This document shows positions 1-11,099 of a stretch of DNA of 64,000 bases, piece after piece. The stretch comes from Malus domestica. Taxonomy: Eukaryota > Streptophyta > Magnoliopsida > Rosales > Rosaceae. The notes below the pieces were generated by a model. It ran no database searches and had not been told where the DNA came from. It was given only the letters and a program-made list of their open reading frames with translations. Positions within the stretch are counted from its first letter, which is position 1, and each line of letters starts with the position of its first letter. The translations under genes and the position numbers were made by a program. The stretch lies in the NCBI RefSeq assembly GCF_042453785.1, contig NC_091676.1, forward strand, positions 255,501 through 319,500, given 5' to 3'.

Positions 1-1790
1 CACGCTAGGCTTTTGCCCGTCTTGGAGGACTCCATCAAACACTCGGCCGCAATCGACCTCCAAGACATTCTTTTGAGGTTAACTTTTGACAACGTTTGCA
101 TGATCGCGTTTGGGGTCGACCCTGGTTGCTTGCAGCCCGGGTTACCCAAAATACCATTTGCTCAGGCCTTTGAGGACGCGACAGAAGCAACACTTATGCG
201 CTTTGTGACCCCAACGTGCTTGTGGAAGACCATGAGGTACTTAAACTTGGGTGCAGAGAGGAAGCTCAAGAGGTCCATAAGAGAAGTGGACGAGTTTGCG
301 GATGACGTCATTCGGACAAGGAAGAAAGAGCTCGCACTACTACTTTCTGCCACCAATAATTCTAATGCTTCTAATGATGATGATAAGAAGAACAAGCATA
401 TTAGATCAGACTTGTTAACGGTTTTTATGGGTTTGAAAGACGAGAGGGGGGAGGCGTTTTCGGACAAGTTCCTGAGGGATATATGTGTCAACTTCATACT
501 TGCAGGGCGAGACACGTCATCGGTGGCAATGAGCTGGTTCTTCTGGCTGCTTCATCAGAATCCGGGGGTGGAGCACAAGATTCTTCAAGAAGTATGCCGG
601 ATTGTGGGCGGAAGAACATCATCCGATCGCGATCATGATCATGAAAGTAAAAATAATGGCGACGACGACGAAGCAGTAGTATTCAAGCCAGAAGAGATAA
701 AGAAGATGGAGTATCTTCATGCAGCTCTATCAGAGGCTCTAAGGTTGTACCCTTCAGTTCCACTAGATCACAAGGAGGTACGTTCAATTTATTAAATCAC
801 ATGCATTTTAATTATTTATTTTCTGTTTTATAATTAGTAATTTACTTAAATTAACCATTTTTAAGTGCATGCATGCCTGGCATGTAATGGGGGCTTGTCA
901 TGCCTCACACATTCATCAACTAATCATATAATTATAAGCTTATCATGATATAATAGTGGGATAAAAATTGTTCTCCAATTCGTATGAATCTTGTAATGTA
1001 TTGATATGTAACTTCTAATAATTTTATTTTGATGCAAAAAATTAACATACTTTTTAAGAAATACTAATGTATGTGGAACTCACTTATATTAGAGAATATC
1101 AATACTTGCGTTAGATTTGTGTAAAAATAGCATTGCTCGTAATTTTGGTCAACAATGACTACCTAGAGGGGTCTTAATTAATTTATTAGATTCTGGTTTA
1201 CTTAATTGGCCAACTCTGTCTACATATATTCATTGGAACAATTGTTGCGTGTTAGGAAGATTGCAGAGACTAAGCTAGCTACTTTGTAACTATAATAATC
1301 CAAAAAATAAAATATGCAATTTGATTGGTAATTAATTAAGTTTTCTAATTGAGTTGAACTTAACTGATCAATTGAATATATGTAGGTCGTTGAAGATGAC
1401 ATATTTCCAGATGGAACAATATTGAAGAAGGGAACAAAAGTGATATACGCAATGTACATCATGGGGCGAATGGAGGCGATTTGGGGGAAGGACTGCCGGG
1501 AGTACAAGCCCGAGAGATGGCTACGATCATCGGACGGCCGCTTCATGAGTGAGTCTGCATACAAATTTACGGCTTTCAACGGTGGTCCTCGCCTGTGCTT
1601 GGGCAAAGACTTCGCTTATTACCAAATGAAGTTCGTCGCTGCCTCCATCATCTACTGTTACCGCGTCAAGGTGGTCGAAAACCATCCGGTGGAGCCAAAG
1701 CTGGCACTGACGATGTACATGAAGCATGGGTTGAAGGTCACTCTCCAAAAGCGTGACCGTGCTGAGCGTAAAAAATTACTAAATATATAG
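1..1790 (+). CDS. CYP86B1: Cytochrome P450 CYP86B1-like, 5'-truncated by window edge
   Basis: Two coding exons are visible: 1-777 (open to the left edge, so the N-terminus and membrane anchor are missing) and 1386-1790, stop TAG. Splicing is phase 0 between a GAG codon at 775-777 (donor GTACGT) and an acceptor ending at 1385. About 393 residues are in view. P450 landmarks appear in order: the I-helix motif AGRDTSS (near 505-525), the K-helix ExxR in EALRL (near 732-746), PERW (near 1510-1521) and the heme-binding loop FNGGPRLCLGK (near 1576-1608), whose Cys is the iron ligand. The text closely follows Arabidopsis CYP86B1 as I recall it. That ER enzyme omega-hydroxylates very-long-chain fatty acids for suberin and related polyesters. 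Exon 1 has an Asp-rich insertion (near 640-670) in a normally variable loop. The family call is firm; CYP86B1 rather than a close paralogue is likely. Confidence 0.93.
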
Positions 1791-3585
1791 TATATATGAT
1801 ATTAATATATAGTACATACATAGTGTGTTTGGCCTTCTTTTTTGTCATTTATGATATTGTTGTCGTACACAGATAAATGGTGGTATTGCCATACATAAAT
1901 ACATGGGAAGATGATTGAAAATCTGTAGAGTGAGATGGTAGGGCTAGCCTGCTAGGAGACATTTGAATAATCGATCTAGTAATTGTGTAAGCTTGGATTG
2001 TTCATAATTTGAATTTTATCATCATATATGTATTTCAATATTTTAATAATCCATAAAATTAATGTGTTACTCTCTCTCTCTCTCTCTCTCTCTCTCGCTA
2101 ATCCTAACCAAAGCTATACTTAACCACCAATTTGCAAACATGACTACTACTCCATGCACAAATATAGTAGCCACTCTGATGCATAGATGCTATCTTATTC
2201 TTACTTGATTTTCCAATGTATGCTGTGTTCGGACCATGAATCTCGCTCTATAAGCAAATACCGAGTGAAACAGGTGATTCACATAATGTATGAGATAGAC
2301 ATAAAGTCATAAAATAGCAGTCACATGGTAGAATCTCTCCATTCTATGACAAAGCTATTATCATGCATCATTTTAACTTCTTTAGCCTCAAAGCTGCCCC
2401 TAGGCCCTATGGCCCCTATCCCATCCCCATTCTATGGTACTTATAAATGGGTAAAAAAGAACAGATTCTAAATCTATTGGTCGTTTCGTGAAGCATTTGA
2501 TAAACACTTGAATTCAGGAGAAATTTTTAGTTGTGTGCCGGTCACACTGAATTCAGCAAGCCCTTACTGGATTTCTTCAATTTTCTCAACTTCCAAGGCA
2601 TTTCAATTACGAAAGCTTCGCTGGTCGACTGCGAAAGTAAAGGCAAGTTTGGCGAGCAACTCATGACCTAAACATCCATTCCTGCAGGTTTGCAGTTGGT
2701 TTTTCTGTTCCGTTTTTAGCTTTTCCTGTTTGAAAGTTGACTGACCATCCGTGGATAACTGGTATAGGATGTAACTTCCATCCACAGATCTCATCGTAGA
2801 AAAGAATCCTAAATGCAGAGCTTGTTCTCATAAAATTGATTACTTAGGCTTCAGTACTTAGACTAGTAATAACTCATATAATACTAACTATAAATTATGT
2901 GCTTGTATATCAGAGCTCAACAGTTGCAAAGGGTTAACAACCACAATAATGTCTACAAGGGAGACTGCACAAAGATCGGAACTGCATATATATTGAAAAC
3001 AGAATGAAATTTCAAATGCGTTATTAAGTGGCATAAACTGTCAATGGAGAAAATAGAGGATGCACATATTAGTGCATGTGTTGAAATATACAACATTTTC
3101 CTATATATGTGGGGAAGAGACATGGCAAGTATACTTCTCGGCATTATGAAGTTCTGACATAGATTATAGCATCAAACTCAAATGCATTGAAATTTTTGCA
3201 AGCATAACAAGGAAGAAATAACGTGACAGGAGGAGCAGCCACCTGCTCACCCATTCCCTTGATACATTATAATCTTGATTTTTTTGGTCTCTTCTATGCC
3301 CTCCTCATCGAGAAAGTTCTCAAAAAAATTTTCCTCTGAGGGATCTCTACATTCCAGCCGAATCAGAACAAGAAAATAAAAGCAATGCTGAAAAGATGCA
3401 GGAAGAAAAATAGAATGAAAGCCACATAGAAGTACGTACTATTGCATGTTTCAGCACGTTACATGCATGGAACAAGAAGATAAAAGTAGACATTAAAAAG
3501 AACGGGTGCGGTGTTTCGCGGTATGAATCCTCCCCTTAAAATCCATATCCACCCATATGTAAGTGCCCAAAAGCATAGGTGGCTA
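1791..3585. other. Intergenic, no convincing gene
   Basis: AT-rich sequence downstream of the P450. It contains a pure TC microsatellite (about 2071-2096). On the - strand, two short open stretches (2794-2603 and about 3360-3247) have protein-like composition but cannot be joined into a gene or assigned to a family. Confidence 0.6.
2071..2096. repeat. (TC)n microsatellite
   Basis: About 13 uninterrupted TC units in the 3' flank of the P450 gene. A simple repeat, likely length-polymorphic. Confidence 0.9.
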
Positions 3586-4214
3586 CCGGCAGTGGCGAAG
3601 CCAGAAATTTTCAAGGGGAGGGGCGAAATTTAAAAGCATACAAAATTCCAAGAAATATGTAGACAACAAAATCATTTTATATAGTAAAAAATTTAAGTGT
3701 CGTTTGTAATGTATTAATACAAACAAGTTACAACTATTATCGTTTGTAATGTATTAATACAAACAAGCCTACATGTGATGTCACACCCCACTCCTAATTA
3801 AAAATAGTTTTGGGGTCTTAATTGGTGAGCCAAAGGCCCACCTCCTAATATCTGTCCCTTTCTCCCGTACTCCCTTTCTCATCTCTCTTCCTTTCTCCCC
3901 TCACTCCCTCTTCTGCTCTTCTTCGAAGCTCCCCGAGCTCTCTCTCCCTCAAGTCGCCCTCACCCTCTCCCTCTCTACCCGTGAGCAACATCCATACCCA
4001 CAATCTTATACACACGCACACCCTAGGACCCTCCCAAGCAAGAACTTGAACCGAGGACAGGTCTGTGGTGCACCACAGTGGCGGAGGTAGAACAGCCATG
4101 GAGGGGTTGGGTTTTTCGGGAGGGGAGGGGCTGAACCTGTGCTGGGGCTGTGTTTTCCGGCGAGGGGAGTGGCGGACGCCACTCCTCGCCCTCACGTGGC
4201 TTCGCCACTGCCGG
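3586..4214. mobile_element. Terminal-inverted-repeat element, about 629 bp, non-autonomous
   Basis: A perfect 18-bp inverted repeat bounds the segment: 3586-3603 and its exact reverse complement at 4197-4214. The ends contain GTGGCGAAGCCA, a terminus style common in plant DNA-transposon derivatives. Inside are a duplicated block of about 28 bp (near 3700-3728 and 3738-3766) and a pyrimidine-rich stretch (3850-3980). Open frames here on both strands are by-products of the skewed composition. I found no clear target-site duplication, so the superfamily is open. Confidence 0.6.
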
Positions 4215-4964
4215 CATCCATTTATAAGCAAGCACACAAAATATGCTATAAAGTTAGGTTGTTAACCCTAACTGACCTATATCATGGAGAAGTGCAGCCA
4301 CTTCTATCTGTCGACCAAGAAAACTAAAAGTATAGATTAATAAAGGCCTCCTCCACCGGCTTCTCCGCCTTTCTCGTTGTCGTTATTTATGAGTTAATTG
4401 TTATTTTGAAGGTGAAAATTATAGACAAACAGAATCTGAATAATGGAGTGAAGAACAGAAATGGATGAAATGAAAATAAAACAACTAAATTTAAAATTTC
4501 AACCTAATGAAGATCCTAAAATAAAACAACTTAATTTAAAAACAATTCAAACTAAACGTAAATAAAAATTACAAAGAAATAATAAGGAATATGATGTAAA
4601 ATAAAAAAATTGCCACACGCTCGCGTGGCATTCGGCTAATAACTATAATTTCCTTAACTTCAAATTTTTTTATTCATATTAATTAGAGATTAAATGGTCT
4701 CTAATCGAATTAATTTTTCTATACACGATGATAAAAGAGAAATAATATCACGCAACATTAAAAGAAATGAGTAATACGGTGTCCTTTGAATATTATTCAT
4801 TGTATGTGAATGTGCCAATCACTCCTAAAGATTATACTAGAGCCGCGGCATGAAAAATGTTCATGATTTGGCTTTGAGTACTTAATTTAGATGTTTGATA
4901 GGGTTTAAATGTTAATAGAACACTTCCGTTGCAGACCTAGATATAACTGAGTTAGTTCAGTTTT
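4215..4964. other. Intergenic, AT-rich
   Basis: No coding frame with protein-like composition. It contains imperfect A-rich repeats (near 4480-4560). Nothing else recognisable. Confidence 0.5.
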
Positions 4965-5845
4965 GCTCTTTTAAGGTTCTTATTTTGAGGACGGATGATC
5001 AAATACATGTCAGCCATAAGATTATATAAGTCTCTATCTAAAAGGCTTAAAATATTTGACAACTTAATAAAGCAAAACAAGCAAAATGAGTTTTCCAATA
5101 GTTTATGGACATAAATTGTATAACATCCCACATCGACCAACGGAGAGGGGGTGATGTGTACATACCCACCTCCATATAGCACGAGGCATTTTGGAAACTC
5201 ACTGACTTCGGATTCCATCGGAACTCCGAAGTTAAGCAAGTTCAGGTGAGAGCAATCCCAAGATGGATGACCCAATGGGAAGCTCTCGTGTGAGTTCCCA
5301 GAAACAAAACCGTGAGGGCGTGGCTGGGGCCCAAAGCGAACAATATCGTGCTATGGCGGAGTCGAGACTGGGATGTGATAGAATGGTATCAGAGCCACTA
5401 TGTCATGTAGTGCTAGTGTGTCGATGAGGACGTCGGGCCCCTAAGGGGGTGGATTGTAACATCCCACATCGACCAACGGATAGGGGATGATGTGCCTTAT
5501 ATGTACATGCCCACCTCCATATAGCACGAGGCCTTTTGGGAATTCACTGGCTTCGGATTCCATCGAAACTCCAAAGTTAAGCAAGTTCGGACGAGAGCAT
5601 TCCCAAGATGGGTGACCCACTGGGAACTTCTTGTGTGAGTTCCCAGAAACAAAATCGTGAGGGCGTGGCCGGGGCCCAAAGCGGACAATATCATGCTACG
5701 GCGGAGTCGAGACTGAGATGTGACAAGTTGGTTTTGTTTTATTAAGTTGTCAAATATTTTAATCCTTTTGATCTAAACTAATATAATTTTATGGTTAATA
5801 TGCATTTGGTCCTCACAGGTCCTCAAATGAAGACCTTAAGAGAGC
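4965..5845. mobile_element. Long inverted-repeat (foldback/MITE-like) element split by a Cassandra TRIM
   Basis: Left arm 4965-5078 and right arm 5732-5845 are reverse complements at roughly three-quarters identity over about 110 bp. The best part is the block around AATATTTGACAACTTAATAA, at 5051-5070 and inverted at about 5740-5760. A Cassandra element (5117-5725) sits in the loop. The arms have no coding capacity. Outer ends and target duplication were not resolved. Confidence 0.65.
5117..5725 (+). mobile_element. Cassandra TRIM retrotransposon, complete with two LTRs
   Basis: 5' LTR about 5117-5380, internal part about 5381-5454, 3' LTR about 5455-5725. Each LTR carries a 5S-rRNA-like block (near 5207-5300 and 5545-5640), including AACTCCGAAGTTAAGC and a GGATGGATGACCC-type motif that match the 5S internal promoter region. 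This is the diagnostic feature of Cassandra, whose LTRs are known to carry 5S-like RNA polymerase III promoters. The primer-binding site TGGTATCAGAGCC (5384-5396) fits initiator tRNA-Met, and a purine tract (about 5443-5453) precedes the 3' LTR. The 3' LTR begins TG and ends CA; the 5' LTR end has changed to TA. The element has no coding capacity, as expected for a TRIM. Confidence 0.93.
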
Positions 5846-6970
5846 ATGACTGGTGTTAGTTAGTGGAGTATACTCTCTTATACTCACTCAAGTTCAAATT
5901 CATGTCCATGTAATGCATGCATGCATTTTCTACATTCTTTGTGTTTGATGGTCAAGCTATGTCTTAATGACTTGTTTGAAAGTGATTTTAAAAGAGAAAT
6001 TTTATTTAAACCCGTTTATCTTATCTTTACACCTAACTTAAAAACTTATTTAATAAAATTCCAAATGCGCCTTGAAATAAATAGAAAGAATTTCAAAACA
6101 ATTGGAACCTGCATATGCTCCAGCCAACCCCATCAGGAAACACACAAATGGAGGCTTTCACGCTCCCCGACAAAGGCACGACACCCCTTTTTTCGGGCAA
6201 ACACAATTGAAGCTCCAACAATCCAATTAATGGTCTCCTTTGATCTCTTTTTTGTTTCTCTATGCGAACTTGGGTCCAATCAATCGGGAAAGAAAGACGG
6301 GTGTGAATTAGTGTTGACGGAGGAGTGCAGAGTCATGTTCGATGCCACCGATGTCACCAAAAGGAAATGATGGTTCATATTCTTCTCAGGGTTGTGATAC
6401 GAGGGAGGAGAAGAAAAAGAATGGAAGGAGTTGACAGTTGTTGATGACATGGGGATAAATTTTGGCGGAAGTTTGATTTGGATTCGCCGGAAATAATGGT
6501 GAGGTGGAATGGTGTGGTGGGTTTAGGGTTATTGGGTGTAGACAGAAAAACACCAATTTTTATTTATTTTTCTTATTTATTAAGGGTAAATTTGAGAGTT
6601 TGTTGGACAAAATTGTTAAGTTGGGTGTAGAGATGAAACAAATGGGTTCAAATAAATTTTTTCTTTTAAAATGGATAAAAACAATTTTAGTTACAAGCAC
6701 ATAACTGATGCTTGTTGCAAAAATCATTTCAAGTGCTTTTGAAAATCACAAATATTTTATTTAAAAGCGTTTTCGGTCCAAACGATCTCAAACTTAGTTA
6801 CCTATCTATATCAACCCGTTTAGGTGGAGCCACCCTTAACTCATGCCACAAGCTATTGATATATAAATGTAGTCGGCCAACTCAAAAATATCAATTCGCT
6901 GGGGTTGTGTATATTCAATTCCAAAGCAAAATATGCCACACCAGCTACCTACTATAACTACAGCCTCTCT
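5846..6970. repeat. Imperfect inverted-repeat region, possible foldback element
   Basis: Segment 5986-6040 reappears inverted at 6617-6670 with about 80% identity; flanking bases also partly pair. This suggests a degenerate inverted-repeat transposon of about 0.8 kb. Frames running through it (for example 5921-6370 +) look like chance. The remainder is featureless. Confidence 0.45.
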
Positions 6971-7410
6971 GGGCGTTTTGGCATGCCGGATAACACATCG
7001 GATAGTACTATTTAATATTATCCGGTGTTTGGTGTCATTCCGTATTAAATTAGCACCGGATTATTTATGAGGTCTGGCCTATTTTGTACGACGTACGCCG
7101 AATAACTTATACACTCCAAATCGTCGGTATTAATTAGTCGGGTCGCTGAAAACAAAATCAAGTTGACTCTTTTTCCATCTCTCTTGCTAGTTTTAAATTG
7201 TGAAACTCAGTGCCATAAATGTTCTTCAATCTCTTTTTGAGGAAGTAAATGAACATGATAATCTTTGATGAATTGAGTTTTTAATTCGGTACTGCACCAA
7301 ACGCCCGATTAAATAGTCAGTACGCTTGACTAAATAGTCAGTACTATCCGATGACAAATTATCCTATCCGACTCAAATAGTCAGTACAGTCCGAGCTGCC
7401 AAACGAGACC
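6971..7410. mobile_element. MITE, about 440 bp, GTTTGGCA-type terminal inverted repeats
   Basis: The left end GGGCGTTTTGGCA (6971-6983) pairs with the right end TGCCAAACGAGACC (7397-7410), with one gap and few mismatches. TCT flanks both ends (6968-6970 and 7411-7413), consistent with a 3-bp duplication as in PIF/Harbinger-like elements. The internal motif AAATAGTCAGTA recurs near the right end (about 7311-7388). Non-coding. Confidence 0.6.
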
Positions 7411-9017
7411 TCTATATATCTAGTTCATTAATCCATGAACAACTTCAATATTAATTAGTAAAAACTAAAAACAAATGATTATCAAACAGCCGCTTAGGTA
7501 AAAGTCATGTAACATCTCCAAATCTTCAAACAAGCAAACCTCACAAATAATTAGGTTGCGCATGATTCAATATGAACTAGCTTTAACCTAATTAACATAT
7601 TTAAGGAAGTGTCAAATAAATGAGAGCAAGAATGTGGATGCAAATTTCTTCCTCCTTGATCTTGGACAATTTTGCACCTACAAAACAATTAACACCTTAG
7701 GTTAAGGCCAAGAGCCTCACACGCCCACGATGAATGGGGGGGTTTTGGCCGAATAACCTCCGATGCCAAAGTTAGAATTTAGAGAGAAAGAGTGTTTAGA
7801 GAATTTTGGAATTTTTGCCAAAGTGTTGGAATTGATTTTTTGGTGAGAATAGGTGCCTATTTATAGAGTTAGGCCTTGCCCAATTTTGAATAAAAGTAAC
7901 CAGCCACTAAAGGTTTTTTGTGGGGTTCAATTTCATGCTTAATTAGCCAATTTATTGGCTAATTAAATATGAAAAGAATAAATGGGTGGTTATAAAAATG
8001 AATGACTATTTTAATAAGGAACATGGGAAAGGTGAGGATGGGAATGGTGGTGGCCGGTTTTGACTATCAATTTGGGTGATTTTATTGACTATTAAGGATG
8101 ATTTTAGGAGATATGGTAGGTATATATTATTTAGCTAATTGATTAGCTAAATAATGAAATAGAAAATAATAGGTTTTGGGAAATACCTTATAGAAATGAT
8201 TTGATGAAAGAGGTTTTTAATTGTTACATTTTTTGGACACTTTTGACTTGATTGAAAGATAATTTCCCGCTGCTTGCGCGTAGGAATCCCGGTATGCCTC
8301 AAGGGTATTTTTGTCATCTTTTATCCAAAAATCCACATGTTGCCTAGTGAATATTTTTAGCTCCACAAAGAACACTTTAAATTTTTCCATTGGCTTGAAG
8401 ATTGATGCAAAGTAAAAGAAAATGAAGTATTTGACTGGGTTAGATTGTTGAAAAATGTTGGGTATTAATTAGTTGCAAATAACGAAAATGAAAGGGACGC
8501 CTTATCTATTAATGGACGCCTTATCACATATCTATATTTAATCAATGCGGATTTAGTTTAGAGTTCCGTGAGGGAATCCCTCAATTTCTCGTGCAGATTA
8601 AGTGAGATGTTTAGAGAGTCCATTAAATAAATATAGAAAAGTTGTTTATCTCATATTCAGTCGATAAATATGTACATATAAGAGTCGATAAATATGTACA
8701 TGCTCTGAGTGGCTAAGTGAATAAACCTACCTTTCTCAGTGAACACAAATTTTAAGTTCCGATTCTTATAAAATTAGAATCGCTCACATTAAATTGGAAG
8801 TTTTTTTTTTTGTTGGCTGATCAAACCTACCTTTCTTGGTGAATACAAATTTTAAGTTCCGATTCTTATAAAATTAGAATCACTCACATTAAAATGGAAA
8901 TTTTTTTAATTATTTTTTTGTACAATTAAGGGTTTCGAACTCTAGACTTGTCTACTCTTGCTTTTATCTTTACCCAGCTTCACTGCTAGGCTAAGCTTGG
9001 TGACCTGTCAAAACAAT
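7411..9017. other. Intergenic repeat-like sequence
   Basis: No gene seen. Two local direct repeats are evident: a GTCGATAAATATGTACAT unit repeated near 8658-8700, and a block of about 80 bp repeated at about 8725-8805 and 8822-8905. The 7650-8340 stretch reads like a decayed LTR-type repeat, but I could not find a partner copy in the window. Confidence 0.4.
8725..8905. repeat. Two-copy direct repeat, about 80 bp each
   Basis: The two copies share a long core including AAATTTTAAGTTCCGATTCT and TAAAATTAGAATC, each followed by a T-rich tract. Only a few substitutions separate them, so the duplication is recent. No coding content. Confidence 0.75.
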
Positions 9018-9023
9018 AAATTT

Positions 9024-9832
9024 AGGGTAATGCTATTCACACACTATTTTTTACCTCACATACACTCATGTCGTTTTTGTCAATTGATCTTCTTTAATTC
9101 ATTTAATCCGATAGCTCGAAATATGAGCGCATATGTGAGAAGTAAAAATGTGTGCATGGATAACAGTGTTCTAAAAATCGGACTAGGAGACCGCCTAGGC
9201 GCTAGGCGGTGAAGGCCCACACCGATTTAGTGCAAATCGTTTCGAAAAATTGGTCTAGAGCTAGGCGGCTCCTAGGCAGTTTGTTTTTATTATTATTTTT
9301 TATTAATTGTTTGAATATTTTATTTTTTTAGTTTCATGGTGGTGTACTTGTAGAAATGGTGTGCCTAATTTGCAAGGAATGGATTGACTACAAGTTCATC
9401 CAATTGTGAAAGGACTTGGAGCAGTTTTGAGGGGATACATACAAAGAATATAAATAAACTAGATACAACAAAGTTAAATAATTTAGTCTATGTTCAATCC
9501 AATGCAAAGATCATGAACAAAAAGAATTTAGTTTATCATCCAAGAATTCTCCTCATTATGATTATATGCTTACTGTTTTTTAAATATTGAACTTGTTGGA
9601 TGGATGTATTTTGTGTATTATTATATTTCTATTTTTGCATTTTATTATTTTTTTTATTATCCTTACAAGCATAATTTTTTAAAGTGTAAATATACACTTA
9701 TTTACAAAAATATACAATAAATTTACATAAATTCGCCTAGGCCATCTAGGCGCCCAGCTAGCCGCTAGGCCTCTACCTGCTGCCTGACTAGCGTCTAATG
9801 TTTTTTAGAATCTTGATGGATAGCACCACCCT
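9024..9832. mobile_element. Outer MITE interrupted by a nested hAT-like element
   Basis: The left end reads AGGGTAATGCTATTCACACA and the right end, reversed, reads AGGGTGGTGCTATCC followed by CACAC-like sequence. These are imperfect terminal inverted repeats. AAATTT flanks both ends (9018-9023 and 9833-9838), a plausible target-site duplication. The right arm is split at 9163/9816 by the nested element. Without the insert the MITE would be about 150 bp. Confidence 0.65.
9164..9815. mobile_element. Non-autonomous hAT-like element, about 652 bp, nested
   Basis: The ends are imperfect inverted repeats, beginning CAGTGTTCTAAAAA and, on the opposite strand, CAAGATTCTAAAAAA. It is flanked by ATGGATAA (9156-9163) and ATGGATAG (9816-9823), an 8-bp duplication with one difference. 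CA-type ends with an 8-bp target duplication are the hAT signature. Subterminal CCTAGGCG/CGCCTAGG motifs are repeated near both ends, as expected for transposase-binding arrays. The internal frame 9384-9590 is not convincing coding sequence. Confidence 0.7.
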
Positions 9833-9838
9833 AAATTT

Positions 9839-10240
9839 AAGTCAAACTAAAATGAAATATAATTAATGAATGGACCTAACTATAAATTTGATTCTTATAA
9901 AGTAATTGGTTGCAACTATTAAACTCACACCACTACAACAACAATATAGCGGAGATGCCGAAGTAACAATATGCATTAAGAGGCCACTCAAAGGTGATTG
10001 TGAAATTTGGTTCTTCTAATATCGTGATCATGTCGCGAAGCGAGTTGAAAGTGGATGCAAACGATTGAAGGCGTAATTCACGATGTATTGCAAATGACTA
10101 GACAATTGGTCAGTTGACTTTTTATACTTGTCGTTAATCTAACTAAGTAACTCACCCGATAGCTTCCTTTGCAACCAAATATGGGGTATGATGTAAATCT
10201 TTTTCTATAAAGTTAATAAATATTACTATCGTTTAAATTA
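9839..10240. other. Intergenic, nothing recognised
   Basis: AT-rich spacer between two MITEs. No gene, RNA or repeat pattern seen. Confidence 0.5.
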
Positions 10241-10666
10241 GGAGGGTGTATTCAATTGAGAATTTGAGAGATTTTAATGGATTTATAAATCCATGTATTT
10301 TTATGGAGTTTAATTGATTTGTAGAGATTTCATGTAAAATTTTGATTCAATTCCCTCAAAATCTCTTGGGGGAGGTGAGATTTGTGGATGCTCAAAATAC
10401 ACTACGAAATCTCTCCAATTCCCTCTAATTCCTCAACTTTCTCAAATTCTTTAAAATCAAATTCTAATTGAATACACCTGGAATGTTATAAACTTCTTTA
10501 AAATTCTAATTGAATACACCCGGATTTCTAAGGATTTTCATAAACTATCTTAAAATCCTGATTGAATACACATTGAATTTCAGAGAATCACTTAATTTCT
10601 GATTGAATACCCCTAGATTCATTAAAAGAATTAAAATCTCTCAAAATTTTAATTGAATACACCCCC
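10241..10666. mobile_element. Tourist-like MITE (PIF/Harbinger), 426 bp
   Basis: The left end GGAGGGTGTATTCAATTGAG and the right end (reverse complement GGGGGTGTATTCAATT) form terminal inverted repeats. TTA is present on both sides (10238-10240 and 10667-10669), the typical Tourist target duplication. The ATTGAATACACC terminal motif recurs several times in the right half (about 10465-10620), giving an internally repetitive structure. Confidence 0.8.
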
Positions 10667-11099
10667 TTAATCAAACTCATGTAATTAAGGATTAGGCGAA
10701 TAATATTAATGTGGATTGAAGAAGCTAGCTAGATGATGGAAGCGCGAACGTGGTTAAAACATGGAAGGACTTGTGGGCTTGTTTTCTTAATTATCCATCA
10801 AAGTCTTAAAAGTCATGCATCCCTATTTCTCAAGTCATAACCAAACCCATTATTATTATTACACATCTGAATCACCCATAAACAACGCCACCATTAAAAA
10901 TGAGAATAAAATACAAGGACTAATACATATTAATTTCAATATTTTCATTAGAAAAATAGTGAATTATATATAAAAATCGAAATATTGAGGTCGAGCACTA
11001 GGGGCGACCAAACCTGGTATTTTCTTCAAAGCTGAAAGCCATCCTCTCTCTCTTTCTCTACATGATCCATCTCCATGCCTTCCCCTCCTGCTCTATCTC
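10667..11099. other. Upstream region of the transmembrane-protein gene
   Basis: About 430 bp between a MITE and the ATG at 11100. A CT-rich stretch (about 11041-11100) probably belongs to the 5' UTR. No confident TATA box was assigned. Confidence 0.4.

Noticed and set aside
3845..4327. Open frames of 60-130 aa on both strands
   Set aside because: They lie inside a terminal-inverted-repeat element with pyrimidine-skewed composition, and no protein family is recognisable.
4952..5694. Frames with 5S-like or HPSWDCS-type peptides
   Set aside because: They are translations of Cassandra LTRs, which are non-coding. The 5S-like block is part of the LTR, not a genuine 5S rRNA gene: the flanks are LTR and the internal region is diverged.
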